The position numbers and the translations under genes were made by a program. DNA of 64,000 bases. It comes from Anaerotignum neopropionicum. Its GTDB lineage: Bacteria; Bacillota; Clostridia; Lachnospirales; Anaerotignaceae. Below the pieces are notes generated by a model that ran no database searches, was not told the origin of the DNA, and was given only the letters and a program-made list of their open reading frames with translations. Positions 26,193 to 34,971 of the stretch are shown here, one piece after another (the first letter of the stretch is position 1; the number at the start of each line of letters is the position of its first letter). The DNA lies in assembly GCF_001571775.1 (NCBI RefSeq), contig NZ_LRVM01000002.1, positions 62,001-126,000 of the forward strand. Reading direction: 5' to 3'.

Positions 26193-26414
26193 ATGAAAAA
26201 GAAATTTATACTTGAAGGTTTAGATTGTGCAAATTGCGCGGCAAAAATGGAAAAGGCTATTAATGAGCTTGATGGAGTGAAAGAAGCTACTGTTAACTTT
26301 ATGACCACAAAACTCGTTATTGATGGTGAGGATGAAAAAATGCCAACAATAATAGAAGAGGCCGAAAAAATAATTAAAAAAATTGAACCCGATACAACTA
26401 TGAAAAAGGCTTAA
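26193..26414 (+). CDS. Stand-alone heavy-metal-associated (HMA) domain protein
   Basis: 73 aa with the HMA fold: KKKFILEGLDCANCAAKMEK has the metal-binding CxxC, and GVKEATVNFMTTKLVI follows as the second strand. In most CadA/ZntA pumps this domain is the N-terminus of the ATPase. Here it is a separate gene 15 bp before an ATPase that lacks it. It probably hands metal to the pump or tunes it. AGGAGG lies before the ATG. Confidence 0.9.
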   Translation: MKKKFILEGLDCANCAAKMEKAINELDGVKEATVNFMTTKLVIDGEDEKMPTIIEEAEKIIKKIEPDTTMKKA

Positions 26415-26429
26415 AGGAGGCTATTTAGT

Positions 26430-28274
26430 ATGACAAAACGACTATGGCGAATAATTATTGGTGCAGCCTTGTTAGCTACAGCAGTATTGCTTAATTTAAA
26501 TAACGAATGGTTACAGATTGCTCTCTTTATAATAAGTTACATTATTGTAGGTGGAGATGTTGTAAAAAGAGCTGTAAAAAATATTTTTAAAGGTCAAGTT
26601 TTCGATGAAAACTTTTTAATGAGTATTGCAACAATTGGTGCATTTTTTATTGGTGAGTATCCTGAAGGTGTTGCAGTTATGCTGTTTTATCAAGTTGGAG
26701 AACTGTTTCAAAGCTATGCAGTTGGCAAGTCGAGAAAGTCAATTGCAAGCCTTATGGATATTCGACCAGATTATGCAAATGTTAAAAAAGGCGATGAACT
26801 TGTCAAAGTTGACCCAGATGAAGTACAAATTGGAGATATTATTGTAATTAAAGCAGGAGAAAAAATTCCTCTTGATGGCAAGGTAATAGAGGGAAGTTCA
26901 ATGATTGACACATCAGCACTTACTGGTGAATCTGTTCCTCGTGAAGTAGAAGTAGGAAGTGATATCCTGAGTGGTTGCATCAATATTAATGGAGTTATTA
27001 CAGCAGAGGTTACCAAGGAATTTGGAGAATCTACTGTAAGCAAAATTCTTGATTTAGTTGAAAATGCAAGTAGTAAAAAATCCAATTCAGAACAATTTAT
27101 TACTAAGTTTGCGAGATATTATACACCAGTTGTGGTTATAATTGCAGTTTTTCTAGCTATTATACCGCCTCTTGTTATAGACGGGGCGACTTTTAGTGAT
27201 TGGATATATAGAGCACTAGCATTCCTTGTGGTATCCTGTCCGTGTGCTTTAGTTATTTCAATTCCTTTGAGTTTCTTCGGTGGAATAGGTGGAGCTTCAA
27301 AAAAAGGTATTTTAGTTAAAGGTAGTAACTACCTTGAAGCATTGGCTCAAACAGAGATTGTTGTTTTTGATAAAACAGGTACACTAACGAAAGGTGTATT
27401 TAATGTACAGGAAATTCATCCAGAAGGGGTTTCCAAAGAAGAGCTACTTGAATTAACTGCATATGTGGAGAGCTATTCCAATCATCCAATTTCACTTTCA
27501 CTGAAACGTGCATATGGCAAAGAAATAGACAATGGACGTATTTCAGATGTAGAAGAGATATCAGGTCATGGTGTTATTGCAACAGTAGATGGCAAAAAGG
27601 TTATGGCAGGAAATATCAAACTTATGAAAATGATGGATATCCCTTATTTCAAGGGAGAGCTGATTGGTACTGCTGTACATGTTGCTGTTAATAATAAATA
27701 TATAGGTTACATTGTAATTGCCGATGAGGTAAAGGAAGATTCAGCACAAGCAATCAAGGAACTTAAGGCAGCTAATATTAAGCAAACAGTTATGTTGACA
27801 GGTGATAATAAAAGTGTTGGTTCAAAAGTTGCTAAAGAGCTTGGTCTTGATAAGGTTTATGCAGAACTATTGCCAGCAGACAAAGTTGAAAAACTAGAAG
27901 AATTATTTTCACAAAAATCCACAAAAGGTAAACTCGCCTTTGTCGGTGACGGAATCAATGATGCACCTGTATTAGCTCGTGCAGATATTGGAATAGCAAT
28001 GGGTGGTTTAGGTTCTGATGCAGCCATTGAAGCTGCTGATATTGTAATTATGACTGATGAGCCATCGAAAATTGCTACTGCAATGAAGATTTCTAAAAAG
28101 ACATTAAAAATTGCAAATCAAAACATAGTATTTGCAATTGGAATAAAGATAATTGTTCTTATTTTGAGTGCTTTTGGAATAGCTACTATGTGGGCAGCTA
28201 TATTTGCAGATGTAGGTGTAACTATCATTGCAGTATTAAATGCTTTTAGAGCTTTGAATGTAAAGAAGCTATAA
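26430..28274 (+). CDS. cadA: P1B-type heavy-metal ATPase (Cd/Zn/Pb efflux), CadA/ZntA-like
   Basis: 614 aa. Membrane helices at the N-terminus, the actuator TGES (SALTGESVPREVEVG), the membrane metal motif VSCPCALVISIPLS, phosphorylation site VFDKTGTLTKG, the HP motif SYSNHPISLS and the hinge GDGINDAPVLARADIG. It exports Cd2+, Zn2+ or Pb2+ at the cost of ATP. No N-terminal HMA domain is present; the upstream gene supplies one. AAAGGAGG precedes the ATG. Codon use and low GC match the ICE genes to the right, so the operon is probably ICE cargo. Confidence 0.92.
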   Translation: MTKRLWRIIIGAALLATAVLLNLNNEWLQIALFIISYIIVGGDVVKRAVKNIFKGQVFDENFLMSIATIGAFFIGEYPEGVAVMLFYQVGELFQSYAVGKSRKSIASLMDIRPDYANVKKGDELVKVDPDEVQIGDIIVIKAGEKIPLDGKVIEGSSMIDTSALTGESVPREVEVGSDILSGCININGVITAEVTKEFGESTVSKILDLVENASSKKSNSEQFITKFARYYTPVVVIIAVFLAIIPPLVIDGATFSDWIYRALAFLVVSCPCALVISIPLSFFGGIGGASKKGILVKGSNYLEALAQTEIVVFDKTGTLTKGVFNVQEIHPEGVSKEELLELTAYVESYSNHPISLSLKRAYGKEIDNGRISDVEEISGHGVIATVDGKKVMAGNIKLMKMMDIPYFKGELIGTAVHVAVNNKYIGYIVIADEVKEDSAQAIKELKAANIKQTVMLTGDNKSVGSKVAKELGLDKVYAELLPADKVEKLEELFSQKSTKGKLAFVGDGINDAPVLARADIGIAMGGLGSDAAIEAADIVIMTDEPSKIATAMKISKKTLKIANQNIVFAIGIKIIVLILSAFGIATMWAAIFADVGVTIIAVLNAFRALNVKKL

Positions 28275-28444
28275 CAGTACAAAAAATGTTTTTTAATCGC
28301 TGATTAAGAGTGTAACATTTCATTAGCATAAAATGAGCATATCTTTTATACTAACAATAACATGTAAAAACTTCAACAGCACTGAGATAAAATTCTTGGT
28401 GCTTTTGTTTTATATAAAATCCAAAACTAAATATAGCAATTCTA

Positions 28445-28495
28445 AGAGGCGAAGTCTTCGGTCAACTTATGATCGATAGTCTTCGCCTCTTTCTT
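28445..28495 (+). terminator. Terminator-like hairpin after the cad operon
   Basis: AGAGGCGAAG (28445-28454) pairs perfectly with CTTCGCCTCT (28481-28490), followed by TTCTT. A smaller AGCAC/GTGCTTTT hairpin lies near 28378-28405. Together they separate cadA from the next unit. Confidence 0.75.
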
Positions 28496-28525
28496 ATTTC
28501 AAAAACTATGAAGGGATTGAGAACA

Positions 28526-29215
28526 ATGTCAAGATATTTTATGTATGGTACATCATTGGGAGGGATAGAACAGCTGATGATGCTGGCACCTAATTTTCCT
28601 AAAAGAAGAAGTGGAATAGTCATTAATAATCATTTTAATTGTGAAGGAGGTATTAAGATTTGTAATGGATGTATAGCAAAGGTTAAAAGCAGAGGTAACA
28701 CCAATGATTGTTTTTGTTTTAAAGAAAAACTAGAGGCAGATAAAATTGTATATGCAGATCTGACAAAAGATTGCTTTGGAGGAATAAAAAACTATGCTCT
28801 AAAAGAAAGATTGAAATTACTTAGTAATAGATTTACTGGTCAACTATTTTTAAATCATAACCACAAGGAAAGATTTTATCATTTAATTCAGAAACAAGAT
28901 ATTGATATAGAGGATGGAGCGCCAAGCTACCTTGCAGTAATATTTCTTCTTACTGCTGATGAAGTATTATGGAACATCTCGGAGGATGCAGTCTTCTTAA
29001 ATGGCTTTGATTTTTCAAGTATACATCTTAGACAAATCAGTACGGAAGAATATGCTCTATACCAAACAGCAAAAACTATATGGTCAGGAAAAGAATATAT
29101 AAGAATCAGCGAGATAGCAGATAGAGAACTCATTGATGATACTACATTTAGGATAATAATTAACGCATCATTAATTGCAAAGTATGGTGCAAATGTATTT
29201 TCAATTAAAAAATAG
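28526..29215 (+). CDS. ICE accessory protein, cysteine-rich N-terminus and DUF6075-like C-terminus
   Basis: 229 aa starting at the ATG at 28526 behind AAGGGA. The first half has clustered cysteines (NCEGGIKICNGCIAK and NTNDCFCFKEK), suggesting a zinc knuckle. The second half (NHNHKERFYHLIQKQD, then AVIFLLTADEVLWN) resembles the DUF6075 pattern found in clostridial mobile elements. No membrane segment. It opens the anti-restriction operon. Function unknown; the DUF assignment is from memory of the pattern and moderate. Confidence 0.5.
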   Translation: MSRYFMYGTSLGGIEQLMMLAPNFPKRRSGIVINNHFNCEGGIKICNGCIAKVKSRGNTNDCFCFKEKLEADKIVYADLTKDCFGGIKNYALKERLKLLSNRFTGQLFLNHNHKERFYHLIQKQDIDIEDGAPSYLAVIFLLTADEVLWNISEDAVFLNGFDFSSIHLRQISTEEYALYQTAKTIWSGKEYIRISEIADRELIDDTTFRIIINASLIAKYGANVFSIKK

Positions 29216-29229
29216 GATGGAGGAGAACT

Positions 29230-29787
29230 ATGCTAATTAGATTAAAAAGTATCGACAGAAAAGAAGAATCAATTATGTTTAATTTCCCTTATGATGAAAG
29301 TGAAATATCCAATGTATATAATCAACTAGATATTGAAATTTCAGCTGCTCACAACTGCTATATTGAAGAAGTAGTCTATGATTCAGATATGAATGAAGTT
29401 TTAAAAGGTAAAGAGTGCAATATCGATGAATTAAATTTCTTATTTAAGAGGATGGATAGTTTCGATATCAAGGAAAGAAAAGTGTTTTTTGCTTCTGCCT
29501 TTGCAGAAAATCCTAAAACAATAGCAGAGTTAATCAATATAAGTTTTAATACTCATTGCTATAGCCTTGTAAGTGACTTTAATAATCTAGAAACTGTAGG
29601 AAAAGATTTATACCTATCAGAGAAGCAAGCAGTAGCAGTAAAAGAATTAGATGAACTTGATGGTGAATCTTTTGCTATGGGAGTGATAAAAAACAATCCT
29701 AATTCTAGAATTACTCCTTATGGAGTCCTATATAAAAATATCAATGAACCAGAGCAAATATATAATGGCAAGCAGTTTCCACAATAG
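29230..29787 (+). CDS. ArdA-like anti-restriction domain protein
   Basis: 185 aa, acidic. NCYIEEVVYDSDMNEVLKG, then NIDELNFLFKRMDSFD and TIAELINISFNTHCY follow the internal modules of ArdA, a DNA-mimic family that blocks type I restriction enzymes when a conjugative element enters a new host. It lacks the full three-domain ArdA length, so it is a short member. GGAGGAGAACT precedes the ATG. It forms an operon with further ArdA-like genes. No methionine-rich tail (ends NGKQFPQ). Confidence 0.6.
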   Translation: MLIRLKSIDRKEESIMFNFPYDESEISNVYNQLDIEISAAHNCYIEEVVYDSDMNEVLKGKECNIDELNFLFKRMDSFDIKERKVFFASAFAENPKTIAELINISFNTHCYSLVSDFNNLETVGKDLYLSEKQAVAVKELDELDGESFAMGVIKNNPNSRITPYGVLYKNINEPEQIYNGKQFPQ

Positions 29788-29802
29788 CATTGGAAAGAAA
29801 CT

Positions 29803-30897
29803 GTGGCAACAATACAGTTAACTTCCAAAGATGCGAATGAATTTATCTATCTTCCTTGTTCTGATGTTGAAATTGAAAAGGCACTGATGAGATTGGAAAC
29901 ACCTTACTTACATGATTGTGAAATTACAATTGATAGCCATAACTTCTCTGAAAAAATATTAGAAATTGTTTCTGATGATAAAACACCATTAGTTAAGATA
30001 GACAATTTAAATAATTTAGCAAAGTACTATAAGGAAATAGGCAACCATAATATAGAATATTTTGAAAAACTTATGGACTATGTTAAACCCCGAACTGTTG
30101 AAGAAATCTTTACACTAGCAGATGCTATGTATGAATTTGAACTATTTGATGGTATCCATAGTGTAGAAAGCTATGGAAGATATATGATTTGTGACTCAGG
30201 TCATTTTGAATATGATTCAAATCTTGAAGAATACATTGACTTTAAAAGATATGGACAGGAGAAAATGGCACATGAATTTGGAGCGTTTTCAGAGAAGGGA
30301 TATATCACTTACCATGGATATAATCAAAAACTTGAAAGTTTATTATTTGAAAATCTTGGAATGGTATTTCCTGAACAAGAAGAACTAAAAACCTTAAAAC
30401 TGTATATGCCTCTTAGAATAACTACCTATGATATAGAAAACGAATATGGTTATAAAGAATATGCAAATGAACCACAGGAAATTTCAAATGCTGAAGTAGC
30501 CCAGTATCTAGATGTAATCCTGATGGCAATAGAAGAAAATAATCTTCCAGAAGAAGAACAAAGAGGTCTGATGAGATATTATGATGACCATGACAGTGTG
30601 AATGCAAAAGTATCAAAGTATGTGTTCTCCGTTGAACTTGTAGAAGGAGAACTAATGGGGGTAGCTGTTCTTATTTTAAATAATGAACTGACTCCAAAGG
30701 AGCTTGAAAAGATTAAAGAAAATGTAACTGGACAGGCTTCAGATGGCTGGGCAGAGTGTTTTGAACAGAGAGAAATTAATACTGAAATAGGAGATATTTA
30801 TATTAGCTTTTGGAACAGCGATAACTGGTTTATTAAGACAGCTGAGGAAATGGGTATAGAAGAAAATCAAAAAATGGGAGGTATGAAATTTGAATAA
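29803..30897 (+). CDS. ArdA-like anti-restriction protein with C-terminal accessory domain
   Basis: 364 aa starting at a GTG. Residues 1-200 repeat ArdA-type modules (EIEKALMRLETPYLHDCEIT, then PLVKIDNLNNLAKYY and VEEIFTLADAMYEFELF). The C-terminal part (VKYVFSVELVEGELMGVAVL-like strand, then GWAECFEQREI) is a second domain also seen in ICE proteins. It ends NQKMGGMKFE, one of the shared methionine-rich tails. Its stop overlaps the DUF4314 start. Strongly acidic, consistent with DNA mimicry. Expected to act in the cytoplasm of the recipient. Confidence 0.6.
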   Translation: MATIQLTSKDANEFIYLPCSDVEIEKALMRLETPYLHDCEITIDSHNFSEKILEIVSDDKTPLVKIDNLNNLAKYYKEIGNHNIEYFEKLMDYVKPRTVEEIFTLADAMYEFELFDGIHSVESYGRYMICDSGHFEYDSNLEEYIDFKRYGQEKMAHEFGAFSEKGYITYHGYNQKLESLLFENLGMVFPEQEELKTLKLYMPLRITTYDIENEYGYKEYANEPQEISNAEVAQYLDVILMAIEENNLPEEEQRGLMRYYDDHDSVNAKVSKYVFSVELVEGELMGVAVLILNNELTPKELEKIKENVTGQASDGWAECFEQREINTEIGDIYISFWNSDNWFIKTAEEMGIEENQKMGGMKFE

Positions 30898-31189
30898 TAA
30901 TAGGAATCAAGTAGAAAGAATTAAGAACGGCTATCCTGTAGGTACACGAATTGAATTAATTCAGGCAATGGATGATGTGCAAGGCGTTGAAAAAGGTACA
31001 AAGGGAACAGTGATAGGCGTAGATGACATTGGAACCATACACATGAAATGGGATAATGGCAGAGGTCTTGGTCTTATTCCTGGAGAAGATAATTTTAAAG
31101 TGTTATCTCGTCCGCAGGAAGAAGAGATTAAAGAGTCAGATGAGCCGTCAAAAGAGCAATCACAGGGTATGGGAGGAATGAGTTTATGA
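30890..31189 (+). CDS. DUF4314 family protein
   Basis: 99 aa. The SH3-like core reads YPVGTRIELIQAMDDVQGVE, then KGTKGTVIGVDDIGTIHMKW and GLGLIPGEDNFKVL, matching DUF4314, a small domain common in ICEs and phages. A disordered acidic stretch follows (EEEIKESDEPSKEQ) and the protein ends SQGMGGMSL. It overlaps both neighbours (8 bp and 4 bp), so it is translated with them. Molecular role unknown. Confidence 0.8.
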   Translation: MNNNRNQVERIKNGYPVGTRIELIQAMDDVQGVEKGTKGTVIGVDDIGTIHMKWDNGRGLGLIPGEDNFKVLSRPQEEEIKESDEPSKEQSQGMGGMSL

Positions 31190-32205
31190 AAAACTTAGAA
31201 TATCTATGGAAAGATATTGAAGTAACAGAGAAAGAAAATGAATATCTAGAAAAGAGATTTGCTGAAATGTCAGTCAAAGAAAAATATATTCTAGAGGGTG
31301 CTGTTCAGATTGTGGAGGTCAATAATGCATCAGATTTGATAAATCTAACAGAGCAACTAAGTAATTTTGATTTTTATTATAAAGCTACCGATAATAAGAC
31401 CCTTGGAGAATACGTAGCAAGACACAAGGAATGTGCATCTAATGAGATCCTTCCTTTTATTAAAATAGATCATCTTGGTAACGAATATCATGAAGATTTT
31501 AATGGAGTTTTTACGGACAATGGATATGTATATCAGAGAAATACTCTCAAACAAATCTATGATGGCTCAAACTTAGATAAGATGACAGGGGATGATTGGA
31601 CCGTTAAAATTAAGGTAGGTAATAAAGATTATCCTGAAGGTGTATGGATAATCTTGCCTGACTATGAATTTTCTAGTTTAGAACCTGATGAAATGGCAAT
31701 AGCTTTAGATGCACTTGGTACAAATAAGTGGAGTAGATGTGCCTTATTAGATGCAAAGTGTGTAGTCCCTAATATTAAAGAGCTGGCAGAACAATATGAC
31801 TCCATAGAAGAATTAATATCTGATGGTAATAACTTTGGATATGTCTGTGACGAGCAAGGACAAGGGAGAGCTTTCTTTACAGAGCATTTAGAGTCAGCAA
31901 TGGAGCTTGAAGGTTGTACTAGACTTGACTTTGCTCTTGATATTTCACAGAATCTAAACTGTTATGATTTTGCGCCAAAGGAAGATAAACTTGAAAGATA
32001 CGGCAGACTACTTGCAAGTAAGAATGGCATTGTAGAACCTGATACCATACTTGGAGACAATTTTGATTATACTCTATATGCAAAAGCAGATATTGATAAT
32101 AGAGGGTTAGTGCCTTGCAAAAATGGTTTTATAAAATCAAACGGGGAACAGTTTCACTATGAATTCAGTAAAAAACTAGATAGTATGGGAATATCAATGG
32201 AGTAG
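31186..32205 (+). CDS. ArdA-like anti-restriction protein, multi-module
   Basis: 339 aa, acidic, no membrane segments. ArdA-type modules recur: VEVNNASDLINLTEQLSNFD, then TLGEYVARH, DALGTNKWSRCALLD and CYDFAPKEDKLERYGRLL. It is the last gene of the operon and ends KKLDSMGISME, a looser version of the shared tail. Its ATG overlaps the stop of the DUF4314 gene (ATGA). Two terminators follow. Likely a DNA mimic against host restriction; the exact target is unknown. Confidence 0.6.
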   Translation: MKNLEYLWKDIEVTEKENEYLEKRFAEMSVKEKYILEGAVQIVEVNNASDLINLTEQLSNFDFYYKATDNKTLGEYVARHKECASNEILPFIKIDHLGNEYHEDFNGVFTDNGYVYQRNTLKQIYDGSNLDKMTGDDWTVKIKVGNKDYPEGVWIILPDYEFSSLEPDEMAIALDALGTNKWSRCALLDAKCVVPNIKELAEQYDSIEELISDGNNFGYVCDEQGQGRAFFTEHLESAMELEGCTRLDFALDISQNLNCYDFAPKEDKLERYGRLLASKNGIVEPDTILGDNFDYTLYAKADIDNRGLVPCKNGFIKSNGEQFHYEFSKKLDSMGISME

Positions 32206-32251
32206 TAAATTTTCTTATTGATATATCACATAACTTAATATTCTAAGGTAG

Positions 32252-32337
32252 CACGGAAAATGTCCGTGTTTTTTTAATACCAAAAAATAAAAAGGCCGAT
32301 TGTTTGCTGTAAATTACAGCATAGCAGTCGGCCTTTT
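32252..32337 (+). terminator. Two consecutive rho-independent terminators
   Basis: First: CACGGA/TCCGTG (32252-32268) with T7. Second: AAAGGCCGA/TCGGCCTTT with an inner TGCTGTAA/TTACAGCA (32291-32337). They close the anti-restriction operon. Confidence 0.92.
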
Positions 32338-32402
32338 TTGTTGCCCAAAAACAATCATATCCACAGTGTTATGAAACATGGCATGAGAAAGGAGGCGAGG
32401 AG

Positions 32403-32741
32403 GTGGAACATGATTTTTTAATTTATATGAAAGTGTATCATACAGGAATCTCTAAGGCAGTCCCCAGTGCATATCTACAAAGTAGATTCTGTATCAGTTC
32501 AAGAACTGTCAGGAAATTAGTCAATCAATTAAGAAATAATGGCAATCCCATATGCAGTGGTGACAACGGATATTATTATGCTGGTGATAGAAAGGAGCTG
32601 CTTGCTAGTATAGGGCAGATGACAAGTCGAATTAGAGAAATTGCGAAAGCAAAGAGAGGACTAGCCAAAGCTTTGGAGCAATTTCCAGATACAAACGGAC
32701 AATTGAGATTAGACCTTGATAAAGAGGTAAGAGAGAGGTGA
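32403..32741 (+). CDS. Small helix-turn-helix protein
   Basis: 112 aa starting at the GTG behind AAAGGAGG. VPSAYLQSRFCISSRTVRKL, then VNQLRNNGNPICSGDNGYYY reads as a winged helix. A helical C-terminus follows (IREIAKAKRGLAKALEQF). It lies directly before the Dam methylase gene, with the pair in one unit. This suggests a regulator or partner of the methylase, or a replication/partition-type DNA-binding protein. No tail motif. Confidence 0.6.
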   Translation: MEHDFLIYMKVYHTGISKAVPSAYLQSRFCISSRTVRKLVNQLRNNGNPICSGDNGYYYAGDRKELLASIGQMTSRIREIAKAKRGLAKALEQFPDTNGQLRLDLDKEVRER

Positions 32742-32747
32742 TGAAGT

Positions 32748-33620
32748 ATTAATAGTTTTATGAGCTGGATAGGTGGCAAGAAATCTTTAAGAGAATTAAT
32801 TGTATCTCTCTTTCCCTTATATTATGAACGATATATAGAAGTGTTTGGAGGCGGAGGCTGGGTACTATTTCATAAGCCACCGGGCAATGATTTTGAAGTA
32901 TATAACGATTTTAATGGTCTTCTAACGAACCTCTATCGATGTGTAAGGGAAAAACCAAATGAATTAATAGATGCACTATATTTTGTGTTAAACTCCCGTG
33001 AGGATTTTGACATAGTGAAGAAGTCACTTGCAAGAGACAGCCCTACAAGTGATGTAATAAGAGCCTCATATTTTTATCAATTGATTCGCTATAGTTATGC
33101 ATCAGGCCTTACTAGCTATGGGAGTCAACCCCATGATATGTGGAGTAACTTTCCTTTAATTGAACAGGCACATAGAAGACTTAGTAAGGTAGTGGTTGAA
33201 AATAAAGATTTTGAAAAGCTGATAAGGCAATATGACCGCCCTGTCAGCTTTTTCTATGCAGATCCACCGTATTTTGAAACAGAAAAGTATTATAAAAATG
33301 TTGGTGAAGATGGATTTAAGAAAGAAGATCATATAAGACTCCGAGATACCTTGATGGGCATTGAGGGAAAGTTCTTACTTTCCTATAATGACTGTTCTTT
33401 TATTAGAGAGCTATACGATGCTCCAAACATTCAGATAGAAAGCTACACCCGTATCAATAATATTAAACAGCGCTATGATAATGGTGCTCAGTTTCCTGAA
33501 ATACTGGTGGCAAATTATGATATGCACGAAAGGGAGATAAATTCTCCATCACAAATTAATTTATTTGAAATGAAAAATGGAATAGGAAAACAGGAGGGAA
33601 TTTATAATGAAAATGATTAA
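32748..33620 (+). CDS. N6-adenine DNA methyltransferase, Dam/D12 class
   Basis: Motif I reads IEVFGGGGWVLF, catalytic motif IV reads FYADPPYFE, and RASYFYQLIRYSYASG lies between. It methylates adenines, probably to protect the element from restriction. The first ATG (32760) has no ribosome-binding site within 20 nt. An ATT at 32748, 8 nt after GAGAGGT, would give an N-terminus NSFMSWIGGKK closer to relatives as I remember them, so a rare ATT start is possible. The next gene overlaps the 3' end by 14 bp. Confidence 0.88.
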   Translation: MNSFMSWIGGKKSLRELIVSLFPLYYERYIEVFGGGGWVLFHKPPGNDFEVYNDFNGLLTNLYRCVREKPNELIDALYFVLNSREDFDIVKKSLARDSPTSDVIRASYFYQLIRYSYASGLTSYGSQPHDMWSNFPLIEQAHRRLSKVVVENKDFEKLIRQYDRPVSFFYADPPYFETEKYYKNVGEDGFKKEDHIRLRDTLMGIEGKFLLSYNDCSFIRELYDAPNIQIESYTRINNIKQRYDNGAQFPEILVANYDMHEREINSPSQINLFEMKNGIGKQEGIYNEND

Positions 33621-34104
33621 AGAATGCTTTGACAACAACATTAGTTTGCCAAATGAAATACTTAATGCAGCAGACCTTACAGGGTGTGAAGAAATCGAAT
33701 TTAATACCTTAGAGAATGCTGTTGTAGCTATGAAAACAACGATGAATGCAATGGAGCTTATAAAGGTAGCAGAAGGACTTAAAAATCTCTCAGAAGAGTT
33801 AATTGTTCATCTAGCAGGGATTTGTGGGAGATGTCATGATTGCTCCTACTGCGATAGATTTGAAGAGTATGATGAGATTATCGTTCCTGATTATCTCCTT
33901 GAAGAAGCTGGTATTCCAAAGGATGCAAAACTTTGTGCTTGTACAGAAGAAGACAGCGGGGAAATCATAGTGATGCAGGCAGATTATGACTATGATATAG
34001 CCGATGTACCAAAGTTTGTTATCGATATCTTTGAGATGTCAGGTATCTGCATCAGAGAATTAGAAGAAAGGATTATGATGGAGGATATTGTCTATGGAGA
34101 TTAA
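33607..34104 (+). CDS. Two AbrB-like segments around a Cys cluster, unknown function
   Basis: 165 aa. Two segments resemble each other and the SpoVT/AbrB swapped-hairpin: NISLPNEILNAADLTGCEEI and IIVPDYLLEEAGIPKDAKLC, each followed by acidic strands and a run ending VVAM or IIVM. Between them lies CGRCHDCSYCD, a C-x2-C-x2-C-x2-C cluster that could bind zinc or an iron-sulfur centre. GGAGGGAATTTATA precedes the ATG. AbrB-like pairs can bind DNA; no family recognised with certainty. Confidence 0.5.
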   Translation: MKMIKECFDNNISLPNEILNAADLTGCEEIEFNTLENAVVAMKTTMNAMELIKVAEGLKNLSEELIVHLAGICGRCHDCSYCDRFEEYDEIIVPDYLLEEAGIPKDAKLCACTEEDSGEIIVMQADYDYDIADVPKFVIDIFEMSGICIRELEERIMMEDIVYGD

Positions 34105-34121
34105 ATGATGGGAGGTACTTT

Positions 34122-34679
34122 ATGAGAGGCATTGAACTAAAAAATGGCTGTATATTTTATTATGGAAATCCTTCAGGATATGTGGAAGACGGTACTGCAA
34201 TAGTAGATTCTATGTTTCAAAATGAAGAATTCAGTCAGTGGCTTGGTAACCGTAAGCTTACAGCAAAATGGACAGAGGGTGTATTTGAAAGGCTTTCAAA
34301 AGAAGGTGTACTCCTTATTAATAATGAAATACCAGTGCCACTTAAAGACTGTCGTATCTGGCAGTTAAGAGCTGATATAAGTCCTGAATGTAAGTTTATT
34401 GGATATGAGGAACTTAAAGAAAACTTTGGAGAGCCAGATAAAAATAACTATGAGCTTGTATATGAAGGAGAAATAGAAACAAATGATTTAGAATCCATCT
34501 ATACAAAGTTTAATCTAAATCATCCCAATGGGTTTGCTGGTCACTCACTGTCAATGTCTGATGTAGTTGAGCTATATGATGACAATGGCAGTGAATTTTA
34601 TTATGTAGACCGTTTTGGATTTAAAGAAGTTAATTTTGAGCAACAGAATCAAATACAAGATATGGATATGAGTATTTAA
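34122..34679 (+). CDS. YodL-domain protein
   Basis: 185 aa. The C-terminal half carries the YodL signature: YELVYEGEIETNDLESIYTK, then FNLNHPNGFAGHSLSMSDVV and FYYVDRFGFKEV. The N-terminal half (GTAIVDSMFQNEEFSQWLG) is unassigned. YodL domains are frequent in clostridial ICE and phage proteins with no known activity. The protein ends NQIQDMDMSI, a clear case of the shared methionine-rich tail. It is the last gene before the pilus locus. Confidence 0.75.
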   Translation: MRGIELKNGCIFYYGNPSGYVEDGTAIVDSMFQNEEFSQWLGNRKLTAKWTEGVFERLSKEGVLLINNEIPVPLKDCRIWQLRADISPECKFIGYEELKENFGEPDKNNYELVYEGEIETNDLESIYTKFNLNHPNGFAGHSLSMSDVVELYDDNGSEFYYVDRFGFKEVNFEQQNQIQDMDMSI

Positions 34680-34723
34680 AAATTAAAATCCTAGAAAATT
34701 AAAAAATAATGGAGGAAAACAGG

Positions 34724-34954
34724 ATGAAAAATATGTTAAGAAAAGCAAATGAATTTATAACAAGAAAGGCTGTCGCAGTAAAGGTAGCAGTTAGTAATAC
34801 CCGTGGAGAAGGATATATTGATACAGCTGTAAAAATCCTTATTGCTGTTGTGTTAGGAGCATTGCTCCTTGCAGGCCTGTATGCATTATTTGGTGAAGTA
34901 GTAATGCCAACATTAGAAGAGCGAATCAATGAAATGTTTAACTATGCAGGCTAA
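34724..34954 (+). CDS. Flp-like pilin (DUF6133 type), copy 1
   Basis: 76 aa starting at the ATG at 34724 behind GGAGG. A basic leader (RKAVAVKVAVSNTRG) is followed by EGYIDTAVKILIAVVLGALL, then a short tail EERINEMFNYAG. If prepilin peptidase cuts after the G of RG, position +5 is Asp, matching the acidic +5 residue rule of type IV pilins. The mature protein is then 48 aa, the size of Flp pilins. A near-identical copy lies at 38943. Both flank the giant adhesin and precede the prepilin peptidase. Confidence 0.75.
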   Translation: MKNMLRKANEFITRKAVAVKVAVSNTRGEGYIDTAVKILIAVVLGALLLAGLYALFGEVVMPTLEERINEMFNYAG

Positions 34955-34971
34955 AAGGGGGAAAGTTTAAA

